The notes under the pieces were generated by a model that was not told the DNA's origin, did no database searches, and saw nothing but the letters and a program-made list of their open reading frames with translations. DNA of 64,000 nt. It comes from Bifidobacterium miconisargentati (GTDB lineage: Bacteria; Actinomycetota; Actinomycetes; Actinomycetales; Bifidobacteriaceae). Location: assembly GCF_019331675.1 (NCBI RefSeq), contig NZ_JAHBBJ010000009.1:58907-122906 (forward strand). Reading direction: 5' to 3'. This document shows, one piece after another, positions 1-8,088 of the stretch. Positions within the stretch are counted from its first letter, which is position 1; each line of letters starts with the position of its first letter. A program made the translations under genes and the position numbers.

Positions 1-173
1 CGTTCACGGAGGGTTGGCTGTGCTGCTACACGGTCACCCACAGCAGGCTCCCCCAGCCGTTGGGCACGGGCACCCCGCAGTGGATGATCACCGGCAGCCT
101 GCTCACGGCCATCATCCTGCCGTTCATATTCCTGCTAATCATCGCAAGGTACGAGCATGACGGCGACCGGTGA
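1..173 (+). CDS. C-terminal fragment of a small membrane protein (5' end outside window)
   Basis: An open frame enters from the left edge (codons from base 3) and stops at TGA 171-173. The visible 56 residues end in one hydrophobic helix (SLLTAIILPFIFLLIIA) followed by a short charged tail, so the C-terminus is membrane-anchored. The stop overlaps the next gene's start by 17 bases, which places it in the same early phage operon. Function is unknown, and the full length cannot be seen. Confidence 0.5.
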   Translation, partial: FTEGWLCCYTVTHSRLPQPLGTGTPQWMITGSLLTAIILPFIFLLIIARYEHDGDR

Positions 174-618
174 CGGGTTCACGCTCCTGCTGCCGGGCGA
201 TCCGACACCAAAGGGCAGGCCGCGCGTCTACCGGGGGCATGCGGTCACGCCGCAACGCACCGCCCAGGCGGAAAACCGGCTGCGCATGGAATTCCGCCGC
301 AAATACCCGCGGGCGGAACCCTACCGGTGCCCGGTCAGGTTGGACGCGGAGTTCTGGATGAGCCACCGTGGCCGTCCCGACCTGGACAACCTGCTGAAGC
401 TCGTGTTGGACGGGTTGAACGGCGTCGCCTACCTGGACGACCAGCAGGTCGCGGAGACGCATGCGTTCAAACGGGTGCCCGACCCATGGGCGTACGGGGC
501 GCGCGGACGCTACCGGCGGCGCAAGGCCGGCGACCCGTACACATCCTGCGGCCACGAATACGAGCCACACCTGTACATCCGCGTCCAACCGTTGCCGGAA
601 TGGACGCCACTCACATGA
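157..618 (+). CDS. rusA: RusA-family Holliday junction resolvase
   Basis: This 153-residue protein is the usual size for phage RusA endonucleases, which cut four-way DNA junctions in pairs during phage recombination and replication. The N-terminal PKGRPR motif (18-23) and the core RPDLDNLLKLVLDGLNG (73-89) followed by YLDD (92-95) match the family. Asp75, Asp77 and Asp95 fit the three metal-binding acidic residues. It overlaps the gene before it and shares ATGA with the gene after it, so it is translationally coupled. The family call is firm; junction specificity is inferred from the family. Confidence 0.9.
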   Translation: MTATGDGFTLLLPGDPTPKGRPRVYRGHAVTPQRTAQAENRLRMEFRRKYPRAEPYRCPVRLDAEFWMSHRGRPDLDNLLKLVLDGLNGVAYLDDQQVAETHAFKRVPDPWAYGARGRYRRRKAGDPYTSCGHEYEPHLYIRVQPLPEWTPLT

Positions 619-683
619 CCATCATCGCGATCATCCTGCTGGCATTCACCGTGCTGGTCGGATGGATAGGAGGCAGACATTGA
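615..683 (+). CDS. 22-residue single-helix membrane peptide
   Basis: The start codon overlaps the resolvase stop as ATGA and the frame runs to TGA 681-683. The product is nearly all one hydrophobic helix (IIAIILLAFTVLVGWIGG) ending GRH. It is too short for family assignment. Tight coupling on both sides (ATGA before, TTGA after) is the main evidence that it is translated. Function unknown. Confidence 0.5.
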   Translation: MTIIAIILLAFTVLVGWIGGRH

Positions 684-850
684 GCCGCCAGTACATGCCG
701 CGCTGCCGCACCTGCGGCCCATTGGGACCGGCCGGAAACCTCGAACAGGCAGTCCGACAATGCGACGCGCATCATCTCAGACTTCCCACGCACCGGACCT
801 TCTGGATGCCCGTCAAAACAACCGAACCGAACGAAAGGACAACATCATGA
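680..850 (+). CDS. Small Cys-rich hypothetical protein, TTG start
   Basis: It starts at TTG 680, overlapping the preceding TGA. The ribosome site AGGAGG sits at 669-674, which decides this unusual start. The 56-residue product has CRTC near the N-terminus, a later Cys and a His pair (QCDAHHL), so it could be a short metal-binding ribbon. Its stop overlaps the next start as ATGA. No family recognised. Confidence 0.55.
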   Translation: MSRQYMPRCRTCGPLGPAGNLEQAVRQCDAHHLRLPTHRTFWMPVKTTEPNERTTS

Positions 851-1239
851 ACACCGCTCCCATACCCGCCTGCACGCTCGTCGACGGGGAGCCGGACGAC
901 GGACTGCGCAGGCAGCGCCTGCTGAACGCGCAGGCCAAACGGATCAGCATCCTGCAGGAGGAGATCGCCACCCGTCAGGAGGAGGTCGAACGGTTGAAGG
1001 CGCAGATCCTCGACTCGCATGCGCCCGGCACCTACCAGGCCGGCGGACTGAAGGTCCAGGTCAAACCAGGCAGCCGTCGAGTGGACGCGGCCCGGTTCAT
1101 GAAGACGTATCCGGCCGACAAATATCCGAACGCTTACCAGTTGAAACCGAAACCGTTGTCCCAGTTGGAACGGTTGCTGACCGCGGACGCGGTGGCCGCG
1201 TACGCGGTTTCGGCGAAGCCGACGGTGGTGGTCTCATGA
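847..1239 (+). CDS. Phage hypothetical protein with N-terminal coiled coil
   Basis: A 130-residue protein preceded by GAAAGGA. Residues 20-60 form a heptad-like helix rich in Gln, Glu and Arg (ISILQEEIATRQEEVERLKA), followed by a basic beta-type segment (GGLKVQVKPGSRRVDAARF) and TYPADKYPNAYQLKP. It lies two small genes before a RecB-like nuclease, a position often held by recombination accessory proteins in actinophages. That context is suggestive only, and no function is assigned. The next gene overlaps by four bases. Confidence 0.65.
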   Translation: MNTAPIPACTLVDGEPDDGLRRQRLLNAQAKRISILQEEIATRQEEVERLKAQILDSHAPGTYQAGGLKVQVKPGSRRVDAARFMKTYPADKYPNAYQLKPKPLSQLERLLTADAVAAYAVSAKPTVVVS

Positions 1240-1466
1240 GCATGCTCATCGGCGTGAACGTGACCCGCAAGGCGGTGATCACGGAGAAGGTATGCATCGA
1301 CTGGCCGGAAGACCGGTTCGGGAAGCCGACCGACGAGAACGTGCTCAAGGCGTTACGAGCCGGTTGGGTCAGCGAGGTCGACAGTCTCGACCTCGACGTG
1401 GAGGAAATCCTGTCGAACGAATCCGTGGACGTGTTCGACACGGGCGACGATGAGGAAGAAAGGTGA
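1236..1466 (+). CDS. Small acidic phage protein, unknown function
   Basis: 76 residues, coupled by ATGA to the gene before. It has a basic N-terminus (MSMLIGVNVTRKAV) and a strongly acidic C-terminal half (DSLDLDVEEIL, then TGDDEEER). No recognisable motif. The gene sits in an unbroken series of overlapping early genes, which supports its being real. Confidence 0.6.
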   Translation: MSMLIGVNVTRKAVITEKVCIDWPEDRFGKPTDENVLKALRAGWVSEVDSLDLDVEEILSNESVDVFDTGDDEEER

Positions 1467-1470
1467 TGAG

Positions 1471-1698
1471 ATGCTCGCCAGCATAAACATCGCGGACATC
1501 ATCGGCCGCACCATCGTCGACTACGACCTGAAGGACGAGGACGGCGTCTCACCCACGGACGACCTGTACATGATCCGCTCCAGCCAGTTGGACGACCTGT
1601 GCACGCGCGCCGCCCTACGCATCCTGCACGCCGAACAACGCCTGCGTCGACGGGTGGAACAGGAAGCCGAAGAGGAGGACGAGTCAGATGGATGTTGA
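1471..1698 (+). CDS. Small phage protein, unknown function
   Basis: 75 residues starting at ATG 1471, preceded by GAAGAAAGGTGA. An in-frame upstream ATG at 1450 lies inside the preceding gene and is less well placed. The C-terminal half is a charged helix (LRILHAEQRLRRRVEQEAEEEDE). The end overlaps the downstream nuclease gene by 11 bases. No family recognised. Confidence 0.6.
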   Translation: MLASINIADIIGRTIVDYDLKDEDGVSPTDDLYMIRSSQLDDLCTRAALRILHAEQRLRRRVEQEAEEEDESDGC

Positions 1699-2596
1699 CC
1701 AGATCCTCGCGGTAGCCCACGCCACCACGTTCGAACCACCGTCCACCCCGGTCGGGGAGGCGACGTTATGGCCGGAGATCCGGGGGCTCATCGAACACGG
1801 GATCGCGAACCAGCCGCGCGAACTGCAGAAGGAGATCGGACCAAGCGAACTGGGCACGGACTGCGTGCACTGCCTGGCCGCGAAGCTCGCGGGCTGGCCC
1901 GAACGCCGCCAACCCGGATGGCTGCCGTTCATCGGAACATGCGTCCACGAACGCTTCGAGCACATGTTCGAAGCGTTGAACACGGGCGAACAAACGGACG
2001 ACAGTCTGCCGGACGGACGTTGGCGCACCGAACACCGGGTCACGGTCGGACGCCTGCAGGGATTGCACGGCGGATACGACGTGTCCGGATCCATCGACCT
2101 GTGGGACCGGAAGACGTGCAGCACCATCGACTGGAAGATCGTCGGCAACACGACGGTCACCAGGGTCAAGGCGCACGGGCCCAGCCAGCAATACCGGATC
2201 CAGGCGAGCCTGTACGGCATCGGTTTGGAGAACGCCGGGGAACAAGTGTTGCGCAACTGCATCTACTTCCTGCCCAGGAACAAGACCAGCCTGGGTGACG
2301 CGCTCCCATGGGAGACCGGCTTCGATTCGAAGCCGGGCCGGTGGGCGTTGGCCCGCGCCCAACTGCTCGTCAACCTCATGGACTGCATCGAACAGGCGGC
2401 TGGCGTGGACGTGCGCGACAGCTGGATCAGACAGTTGCCGGCGGCCGGCCCGGACAGGTGCTTCGCATGCAAGGGCCGCGTGTGGCCCGACATGCCGGCC
2501 CTGCCCGAATTCGACGAAAGGCCATGGCCGGACGTGCCCGGCAAGTGGCTGGACCTCATCCCATTGATCGAACCCGAATACAAGTTCGCCGAATAA
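1688..2596 (+). CDS. PD-(D/E)XK nuclease, RecB/Cas4-like
   Basis: A 302-residue phage exonuclease-type protein. Motif I is GTCVHERFE (His87), followed by EHRV near 115, SGSIDL (Asp137) and STIDWK (Asp148, Lys150), the order of the RecB-type nuclease core. It probably resects DNA ends for phage recombination, working with the adjacent RusA and the putative binding protein downstream. Two CxxC pairs flank the core (Cys59/Cys62 and Cys258/Cys261), so a zinc or iron-sulfur site is possible. The ribosome site AGGAGG lies about 10 bases before ATG 1688. Polarity and partner are not deducible. Confidence 0.8.
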   Translation: MDVDQILAVAHATTFEPPSTPVGEATLWPEIRGLIEHGIANQPRELQKEIGPSELGTDCVHCLAAKLAGWPERRQPGWLPFIGTCVHERFEHMFEALNTGEQTDDSLPDGRWRTEHRVTVGRLQGLHGGYDVSGSIDLWDRKTCSTIDWKIVGNTTVTRVKAHGPSQQYRIQASLYGIGLENAGEQVLRNCIYFLPRNKTSLGDALPWETGFDSKPGRWALARAQLLVNLMDCIEQAAGVDVRDSWIRQLPAAGPDRCFACKGRVWPDMPALPEFDERPWPDVPGKWLDLIPLIEPEYKFAE

Positions 2597-2615
2597 CGAA
2601 AGGAAACCATAGATC

Positions 2616-3485
2616 ATGTTCGGACAGCAACCACAACAGTACGGCTACCCGTCGCAGGGCTACCCTCAGCAGGCCTACCAGCCCGTCGCCCAGCCTGCCG
2701 TCCGGTTGAGCAGTTTGGACGACCTGCTCTCCGGCAACAGCGCCAAGGCGTATTTCACCGGGGACAGCCAGCCGGGCGACAGCGTGACCGGCGTCATCGA
2801 GAAGATCGAGACCACGCAGGTCAACGACTTCCAGACCAAGCAGCCCGCCTATTGGAACGACGGGCGGCCGAAGGAGCAGATCCACATCATCATCCAGACC
2901 CAGCTCAGGGATCCGAGCGTGGATGACGACGACGGCCGGCGCAGCCTGTGGGTCAAGGGTTGGGGCCTGCAGTTGAAGGCGTTCCGTGAAGCGTGCAAGC
3001 AGGCTGGCGTGAAGGCGCCGAAACCGGGCGACACGATCACGGAACGGTACATGGGGTTGGGGCAGCGGGGCAACGCGCCCCAACCGCCGAAAATGTACGA
3101 GTTCCACATCGAACCCGCCAACAACGTGAACACGCTCATCAACGGCCCGCAGGCCCCACAGCAGCCCGTCCGACCGCAACCCCAGCAAGGTTACGGACAG
3201 TCGGCGTACGCCCCGCAGGCGGGCTTGCAGGCCCCGAATCAGGGGTATGCGCCGACTCCCGTGGACCCGTGGAACCCGCAGGCGCGGCCGGTGCAGCTCA
3301 CCCAACCCCAGGCGCCGGCGGCGGATCCGATGAAAGTCCAGCAGTTGAAGGCGTTGGGCAAGCCGCCGCAGGAGATCGCCGGCCTGCTGGGCGTGCCCGT
3401 CGAGGCGGTCACCGCGGTCACCGACCAGGCGCAACCGCAGAACCACGGAGGCAGCGAGCAGATGCCGGAGACGGGTGAGTTCTGA
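2616..3485 (+). CDS. Putative phage single-strand DNA-binding or recombination accessory protein
   Basis: 289 residues. The N-terminal 30 residues are Gln/Tyr/Pro-rich, residues 30-170 form a compact domain (VTGVIEKIETTQVNDF, then WVKGWGLQLKAF), and the rest is a long Pro/Gln linker ending with a short helical KVQQLKALGKPPQEIAGLL segment. A folded domain with a disordered Gln/Pro tail between a nuclease and a primase resembles phage SSB-like proteins. No diagnostic OB-fold motif can be proven by eye, so the role is inferred from position. A GAAAGGAAA ribosome site precedes ATG 2616. Confidence 0.5.
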   Translation: MFGQQPQQYGYPSQGYPQQAYQPVAQPAVRLSSLDDLLSGNSAKAYFTGDSQPGDSVTGVIEKIETTQVNDFQTKQPAYWNDGRPKEQIHIIIQTQLRDPSVDDDDGRRSLWVKGWGLQLKAFREACKQAGVKAPKPGDTITERYMGLGQRGNAPQPPKMYEFHIEPANNVNTLINGPQAPQQPVRPQPQQGYGQSAYAPQAGLQAPNQGYAPTPVDPWNPQARPVQLTQPQAPAADPMKVQQLKALGKPPQEIAGLLGVPVEAVTAVTDQAQPQNHGGSEQMPETGEF

Positions 3486-3661
3486 TGGACGAGCTCCTCA
3501 AACACCTGCGACGCCAATGCGCGCAGCTGCGCGACGACATGACGTCCCTCGGCCACGACCTGGCCGGATTCACCGACGTCGATTCGGAAAGCTGGGAGCT
3601 GCTCGCCATGAAGCTCGCGCTCATGGGCTGGCGCAAATCCAAGGATTCCGACGGGGAATAA
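3485..3661 (+). CDS. Small helical phage protein
   Basis: 58 residues starting with ATG overlapping the previous TGA (TGATG). It is mostly helical and amphipathic (MDELLKHLRRQCAQLRDD, then WELLAMKLALMGW). Function unknown. A 91-base gap follows, holding a 12-bp palindrome (GCGGCCGGCCGC, 3685-3696) before the primase gene. Confidence 0.6.
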   Translation: MDELLKHLRRQCAQLRDDMTSLGHDLAGFTDVDSESWELLAMKLALMGWRKSKDSDGE

Positions 3662-3752
3662 ACCCCAGCCGTAGCCGTATCCAAGCGGCCGGCCGCGTGC
3701 AAGGCGCGGAACGGCACCATATGACACGTTATCCACGAGGAAAGGGAAGAGC

Positions 3753-6041
3753 ATGGGAATGACCAGCGTTTACGGTTACGCGCAGGCCGCGCCCCTGTAC
3801 CGTGCGGCCGGATGGATGCAGGTCATCCCCCTGCCCGAAGGCAGGAAGACGCCGCCGCCCGCCGGTTTCACCGGCCGCAACCGGCAACCCGTCACCGACG
3901 ACCAGATCATGCTCTGGTCGCAGTGGACTCCGCAGGGCAACACGGGCCTGGTCATCCCCGAAGGCGTGCTCGTCCTCGACATCGACAGCATGCAGGGCCA
4001 TCAGGCGAAGGCCGACGGCGTACGCAACATGGGTGAGCTCACGCGCGAACTCGGCGAACTGCCCGACACGTGGTCGAGCACCGCGCACGGACAGGCCTCG
4101 CCCGCACGCCATTTGTTCTACAAGGTGCCCGAAGGCGTCGCGTGGAAGGGCGGCGCCATCGAAGGCGTCGACATCCTCCAACCCGGCCACCGGTACAGCG
4201 TGGTCTGGCCTTCCATCCACCCGTCCGGCGAACAATACCAGTGGTACGCGCCCGACCATACTCCCGCCGACCGGATCCCCCATATCACGGACCTGGCCTC
4301 CATGCCCCGCAAATGGGTCGACTGGCTGCGCAAACCCGACCGGGAAGACACGCCGAACCCGGCGCAACCCGCCCCCATACCCGTAAACCCCTCGATTTCG
4401 AGGGGTTATGACGCGCGCATGTGCAAGGCCGTGAACACGTTCCTGGACAGGATCCTCGCCAACCCGGCGGCCAAGGGGTCACGCCACGACACCACGCTGC
4501 AGGCCGTGTGGACGCTCGTGCATTTCGCGCAGGAAGGGCATCGGGGCGCGTTGGACGCCATCAACCAGCTCAAACCCCGGTTCATCCGCGAGGTCGCACC
4601 CGACCGTCAGGGCGGCGAACAGGAAGCCACCCGCGAATGGGCCGGCATCCTGGGCGGAGCCATGGAAAAGGTCACGGGCATCCCAGCCCATGATGACCCC
4701 TGTGAGCAATCCAAGATCGAACGGCTCACCCCCGGCGAAGCCGACATGCTCAACCCCGCGACGAGCGCGGAAAGTTACCAGCAGGCCGCGCAAAACGTTG
4801 CAACCACGCCGAAACAGGCCGACGCAAGCCAGGACGACACCCCGGAAGACCGGACGCGGGAAAGTTACGACACGCCATCGGCCCCGTCGAGCTGGCGGTT
4901 CGAGGACCTCACCCGACTCGCCGCCGGCGTGGAACTGCCACCCACGCCCACCGTGTTCGAACGCGAGGACGGACAGGGACTCTTCTACATGGGATGCGTG
5001 AACGACCTGCACGGCGAACCCGGCTGCGGCAAAAGCCTCATCGCACAGATCGCCATCACCCAGGAACTCAACAAGGAACACCACGTGATCTACATCGACT
5101 ACGAGGACAACGCCAGGAACATCGTCAAACGACTCCTCCTCATGGGAGCCGACCCGCACGGCATCGCCCACCGGCTGCACTACGTGCGCCCCAACGCGAA
5201 GCCCAACAGCCCCACCAGCATCGAAGGATGGAAGGAGACCCTCATGTACGCGGACACCGCCACACTATGCGTCATCGACGGCGTCACCTCGTGCCTCGCC
5301 TACGCGGGCCTCGACAGCAACAACGGCGACGACATCGCCGCCTGGTACAACACCATGCCCCGCGTCATCGCCGCCCACGGACCCGCCGTCACGCTCATCG
5401 ACCACGTCATCAAAAACAAGGAAGCCCGCGGCCGGTACGCCGGCGGTTCGATGCAGAAACTCGCGCTCATCGACGGCATCAGCTACAGCGTGTCGATGAG
5501 CAAACCGGTCGGCAAAGGACTCAGAGGCCTGATCGTCATCAGTTCGGGCAAGGACAGGATCAGCGAAATCGAGGAGCATTGCGCCGTCACCTGGAGCAAC
5601 AACGGCTCACACCTCAGGGAGGCTGCCCGCATCAACGTGGACAACACGAACCCGGACCGGATGCGCGTCACCATCGAACGACCCAACATGATGCCCCACG
5701 AGGAGCCATCGGCGAAACGGGACGACTTCCGACCGACCGGACTCATGGAGAAGATCAGCAAAATTCTTGAAGTCGCGAACGAGGAACCAAACCAGAAGGA
5801 ACTGTTCCAAGCTCTGAAGTCCGATGGCTCCAGTGCTCGAACCGCGGTCATGAGCAACGCAGTCGGTCTCCTGCTGGCGGAGGGGTTCATATCGAATCGT
5901 TCCGGCCGCAACAACCGGTCGATATTCAAATCGGTACGCCCGTACAGGCAGATCGATGACCCGAAATCCGATGCCTTCGTGGATCGGATGAGCAGGGAGG
6001 AGGCAAGTGGGTTGGATAGCGAGAATCAGCTTCCGGTTTAG
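3753..6041 (+). CDS. Primase-polymerase fused to RecA-like helicase (phage replication)
   Basis: A 762-residue replication protein. Residues 1-190 are a bifunctional primase-polymerase domain: LVLDIDS (Asp76/Asp78), then SPARHLFYKVP with the His of the second motif, and a PGHRYSVVWPSIHPSG strand. A central linker (200-400) follows. Residues 405-620 are a RecA/RepA-like ATPase with Walker A GEPGCGKS (421-428) and Walker B LCVIDG near 508, consistent with a hexameric helicase. The last 80 residues look like a winged helix (EPNQKELFQALKSDGSSARTA). It would prime and unwind the phage origin. The following intergenic repeats are a likely target. Confidence 0.85.
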   Translation: MGMTSVYGYAQAAPLYRAAGWMQVIPLPEGRKTPPPAGFTGRNRQPVTDDQIMLWSQWTPQGNTGLVIPEGVLVLDIDSMQGHQAKADGVRNMGELTRELGELPDTWSSTAHGQASPARHLFYKVPEGVAWKGGAIEGVDILQPGHRYSVVWPSIHPSGEQYQWYAPDHTPADRIPHITDLASMPRKWVDWLRKPDREDTPNPAQPAPIPVNPSISRGYDARMCKAVNTFLDRILANPAAKGSRHDTTLQAVWTLVHFAQEGHRGALDAINQLKPRFIREVAPDRQGGEQEATREWAGILGGAMEKVTGIPAHDDPCEQSKIERLTPGEADMLNPATSAESYQQAAQNVATTPKQADASQDDTPEDRTRESYDTPSAPSSWRFEDLTRLAAGVELPPTPTVFEREDGQGLFYMGCVNDLHGEPGCGKSLIAQIAITQELNKEHHVIYIDYEDNARNIVKRLLLMGADPHGIAHRLHYVRPNAKPNSPTSIEGWKETLMYADTATLCVIDGVTSCLAYAGLDSNNGDDIAAWYNTMPRVIAAHGPAVTLIDHVIKNKEARGRYAGGSMQKLALIDGISYSVSMSKPVGKGLRGLIVISSGKDRISEIEEHCAVTWSNNGSHLREAARINVDNTNPDRMRVTIERPNMMPHEEPSAKRDDFRPTGLMEKISKILEVANEEPNQKELFQALKSDGSSARTAVMSNAVGLLLAEGFISNRSGRNNRSIFKSVRPYRQIDDPKSDAFVDRMSREEASGLDSENQLPV

Positions 6042-6217
6042 CTTTTCCTGTTTTTCCCAGTTTTGCCGAGCTTTTCCCGGAAAAACTGGAGCACCGAGTC
6101 TAGCTTTTCCCAGCACTTCCCACCCACACTACGTGTGTGGGTGGGTGCGGGAAAAACTACGGCTCGCCCCTCCGGAACACCCAAAAACACCCCTCAACAA
6201 CACTAGTTTTTCCCAAC
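6040..6217 (+). other. Iteron-like repeat block, candidate phage replication origin
   Basis: The gap after the primase-helicase gene holds several copies of AGCTTTTCC(C) or its close variants (6040-6048, 6069-6078, 6102-6111, plus TTTTTCCCA at 6051 and 6207) and inverted copies (GGAAAAACT at 6079 and GGGAAAAACT at 6149). Between them lies a perfect inverted repeat, CCCACCCACAC (6119-6129) and GTGTGGGTGGG (6135-6145), around a 5-base loop. Short repeats in both orientations, A/T runs and a hairpin beside a replication initiator gene are typical of an origin. No function has been shown. Confidence 0.5.
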
Positions 6218-6234
6218 CTCAAAGGAGACCCAAA

Positions 6235-6609
6235 ATGACCCTCACATTCAAAGAGCAGATCGAAGCGACCGCGTTCGAACTCGGCAACGGCGAAGACAAC
6301 GTGCCCGGTCTACGCAAGCGGTTCGATGCGGATCCGGACACCCCGAACTTCGATCCGACGAAGGCACTGGAGATGCTGCACATCCTCCAGCTCGTCAACT
6401 ACAAACAGACCAAAGCGCCCGGAGGGCAAAGGACCCGCAGCCATTACCTGAAGCGGCCCGAATACTCGCTCCTCGACCTCGACCAACCCAAACCCGCACC
6501 CAAGGACGAACGGGAACGGGACATGCGCATCCAATGGGCCGACGACCTGCGCACCATCGCCCACTGGCTCGACGCCAACTGCCACACCACCGAAAGCGAC
6601 ACGAAATGA
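6235..6609 (+). CDS. Phage hypothetical protein
   Basis: 124 residues, start ATG 6235 after AAAGGAG. The sequence suggests a winged-helix-like small domain (KALEMLHILQLVNYKQTKAPGG, then RTRSHYLKRPEYSLL) followed by a charged tail. It is the first gene after the candidate origin and could bind DNA, but no family is recognised. The next gene overlaps by four bases. Confidence 0.6.
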   Translation: MTLTFKEQIEATAFELGNGEDNVPGLRKRFDADPDTPNFDPTKALEMLHILQLVNYKQTKAPGGQRTRSHYLKRPEYSLLDLDQPKPAPKDERERDMRIQWADDLRTIAHWLDANCHTTESDTK

Positions 6610-6806
6610 CCAACCTCATCGACCACACGCAACTCGCGTTGAACGACCTCGCCGAAGCGGGCCTCGGCAACGAGTCACCGGCCGAAGCATACGTGACCGG
6701 CTGGCGGGCCGGCTGGGACAAGGCCCTCGCCTACGCCATCCACATCGAAACCATGCTCAACCAACAGGCCCCCACGGAAGGAGCGGCCGATGAGCAGGCC
6801 GAATGA
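6606..6806 (+). CDS. Small phage protein, unknown function
   Basis: 66 residues, coupled by ATGA to the previous gene. It is helical (HTQLALNDLAEAGLG, then AYVTGWRAGWDKALAYAIHIE) with an acidic C-terminus. No recognised domain. The following gene starts inside it, 17 bases before its stop. Confidence 0.55.
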   Translation: MTNLIDHTQLALNDLAEAGLGNESPAEAYVTGWRAGWDKALAYAIHIETMLNQQAPTEGAADEQAE

Positions 6807-6972
6807 CACGCACGCCACACGCATCCGCAGCGACAACACCCGCGGAGGCCGAACCACCAGCCGATACGCGGCCTACCAGCATGAGGATCCCGGCCTCGTG
6901 GCCGAAATGCTGCGCATCGCCCGAGCAGACCGGGAACAAGCGAACCAAACCACGAAGGAGCATGAATCGTGA
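6790..6972 (+). CDS. Small basic phage protein, unknown function
   Basis: 60 residues starting at ATG 6790 behind GGAAGGAG. The N-terminal half is basic and Arg/Thr-rich, followed by a short helix (GLVAEMLRIARADREQ). It lies within the overlapping early operon. No family or function recognised. Confidence 0.55.
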   Translation: MSRPNDTHATRIRSDNTRGGRTTSRYAAYQHEDPGLVAEMLRIARADREQANQTTKEHES

Positions 6973-7286
6973 GTATCCTCAGCGACGAGATCGACAACCG
7001 GTATCCCCTACCCGAAGCCGGCGCGGACACCATGGTCAGCATGGGCCGCGTCCAGGCGGAGATGCTGCAACGGAAAGCGTACGCGGCCGGAGCCACACGA
7101 CAGTTCACACAGGAGGAGATCGAGGCGGCGGCGAAGGCCACGTTCGAAACCTATTGGCGGCTGCTCTATGGGCGCGACGACATGACATGGGAGAACGATT
7201 CCAGCGTCGCCAGCACGGAACTGTTCACCATAATCGCCCGAACCGCGCTCGACACCGCACGCGCCAAGACCACGGAGGAATCATGA
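6969..7286 (+). CDS. Phage hypothetical protein, GTG start
   Basis: 105 residues beginning at GTG 6969, which overlaps the preceding TGA (GTGA). AAGGAG lies just upstream. Mostly helical (QEEIEAAAKATFETYWRLL, then STELFTIIARTALDTARA). The central part resembles small phage proteins of unknown role that follow replication genes. No function can be given. Confidence 0.6.
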   Translation: MSILSDEIDNRYPLPEAGADTMVSMGRVQAEMLQRKAYAAGATRQFTQEEIEAAAKATFETYWRLLYGRDDMTWENDSSVASTELFTIIARTALDTARAKTTEES

Positions 7287-7555
7287 GAGGGAAAAATTTT
7301 ACCGTCATCATCCTGACCGGAATCCTAGCGCTCGGACTCACGGGCTGCGGCGACCATGCGGAGACTGACCAGAGTACGGAGGCGGTCACGAAAAGCGAAT
7401 GCTCAAGGCGGGATGCCATGCTGGAGTTCTCCACCTGCGTGATCACCATGCCGGACTCACGCCGCGTCACCTGCATCATTCCGGCAGGCGGCTACCCGAA
7501 AGCCATGTCCTGCGATTGGGCGCACGCCGACGGAGCCGACCAGGGTGCCGAATGA
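7283..7555 (+). CDS. Small phage-encoded lipoprotein
   Basis: 90 residues. MRGKNFTVIILTGILALG is a signal peptide and LTGC (residues 19-22) a lipobox, so the product should be anchored on the outer face of the cell membrane. The mature part carries four more Cys (in SECSRR, STCVIT, VTCII and MSCDW), possibly two disulfides. A lipoprotein in an otherwise early phage operon may act at the cell surface, for example in superinfection exclusion; that is inference. GGAGG precedes ATG 7283. Confidence 0.7.
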   Translation: MRGKNFTVIILTGILALGLTGCGDHAETDQSTEAVTKSECSRRDAMLEFSTCVITMPDSRRVTCIIPAGGYPKAMSCDWAHADGADQGAE

Positions 7556-8010
7556 GACGGTCGACGGGCGAACGCAAGCCCGCGTGGCTGCGCTCGTTCA
7601 TCCCCGAACCGAACCTGTCGCACCTGGTCACCCGCAAATGCGCCGGCTGCGGCCAGTACATCATCGAGGACCGGGAAAACATCTGGCAGCAATGGGACTA
7701 CGGGATCATCCAAGGCGAGAACCTGACCGTCGCCGTCATCCTCGGCCGACCGTTGACCCGCGTCACCTGGATAACCGCCGCCCGCCAACCCCGACTCACC
7801 AACGTGTGCGGCACCGCCGGCCTCAAGCCGGACGGCCGATACCTCGCCGCCCACGAATGCGGGCGCATGAGGATCAGCGTCGAACCGTACAAACCGCCCA
7901 GACGGGAACGCCCGCCCGGCCAGCCATGGGGCGGCCCCGATCTGGAGCCGGACGAGCTCGCGGAGTTCACGCGGGTCTGGAATCTGCCATGCGAGGCGCT
8001 GAGGACATGA
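7552..8010 (+). CDS. Phage hypothetical protein with Cys motif
   Basis: 152 residues, coupled by ATGA to the lipoprotein gene. Residues 30-33 are CAGC, with further Cys in VCGTAG and AHECGR, which could form a zinc ribbon. The middle (GENLTVAVILGRPLTRVTWITAA) is beta-rich. The last codons lie right against an RNA structure that may control the next gene (8011-8086). Function unknown. Confidence 0.6.
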   Translation: MRRSTGERKPAWLRSFIPEPNLSHLVTRKCAGCGQYIIEDRENIWQQWDYGIIQGENLTVAVILGRPLTRVTWITAARQPRLTNVCGTAGLKPDGRYLAAHECGRMRISVEPYKPPRRERPPGQPWGGPDLEPDELAEFTRVWNLPCEALRT

Positions 8011-8086
8011 ATAAGCCCCATCCGAAAACGGGTCGGACGGGGCGCATAGGAGCACGAACCATTCTAGCCGAACGGAAGGGGCTTAT
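8011..8086 (+). promoter_or_regulatory. Two mutually exclusive hairpins over the next ribosome site
   Basis: ATAAGCCCC (8011-8019) directly follows the upstream stop codon. It can pair in two ways. Its GCCCC starts a local hairpin GCCCCATCCGA/TCGGACGGGGC (8015-8043, one mismatch), or all nine bases pair with GGGGCTTAT (8078-8086), which covers the AAGGGG ribosome site of the gene at 8089. The arrangement looks like a translational switch or coupling element. It is seen by eye and not energy-calculated. Confidence 0.45.
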
Positions 8087-8088
8087 CC

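Noticed and set aside
3729..3737. TTATCCACG resembling a DnaA box just before the primase gene
   Set aside because: A single 9-mer with one mismatch; no cluster. The repeat block after the gene is the better origin candidate.
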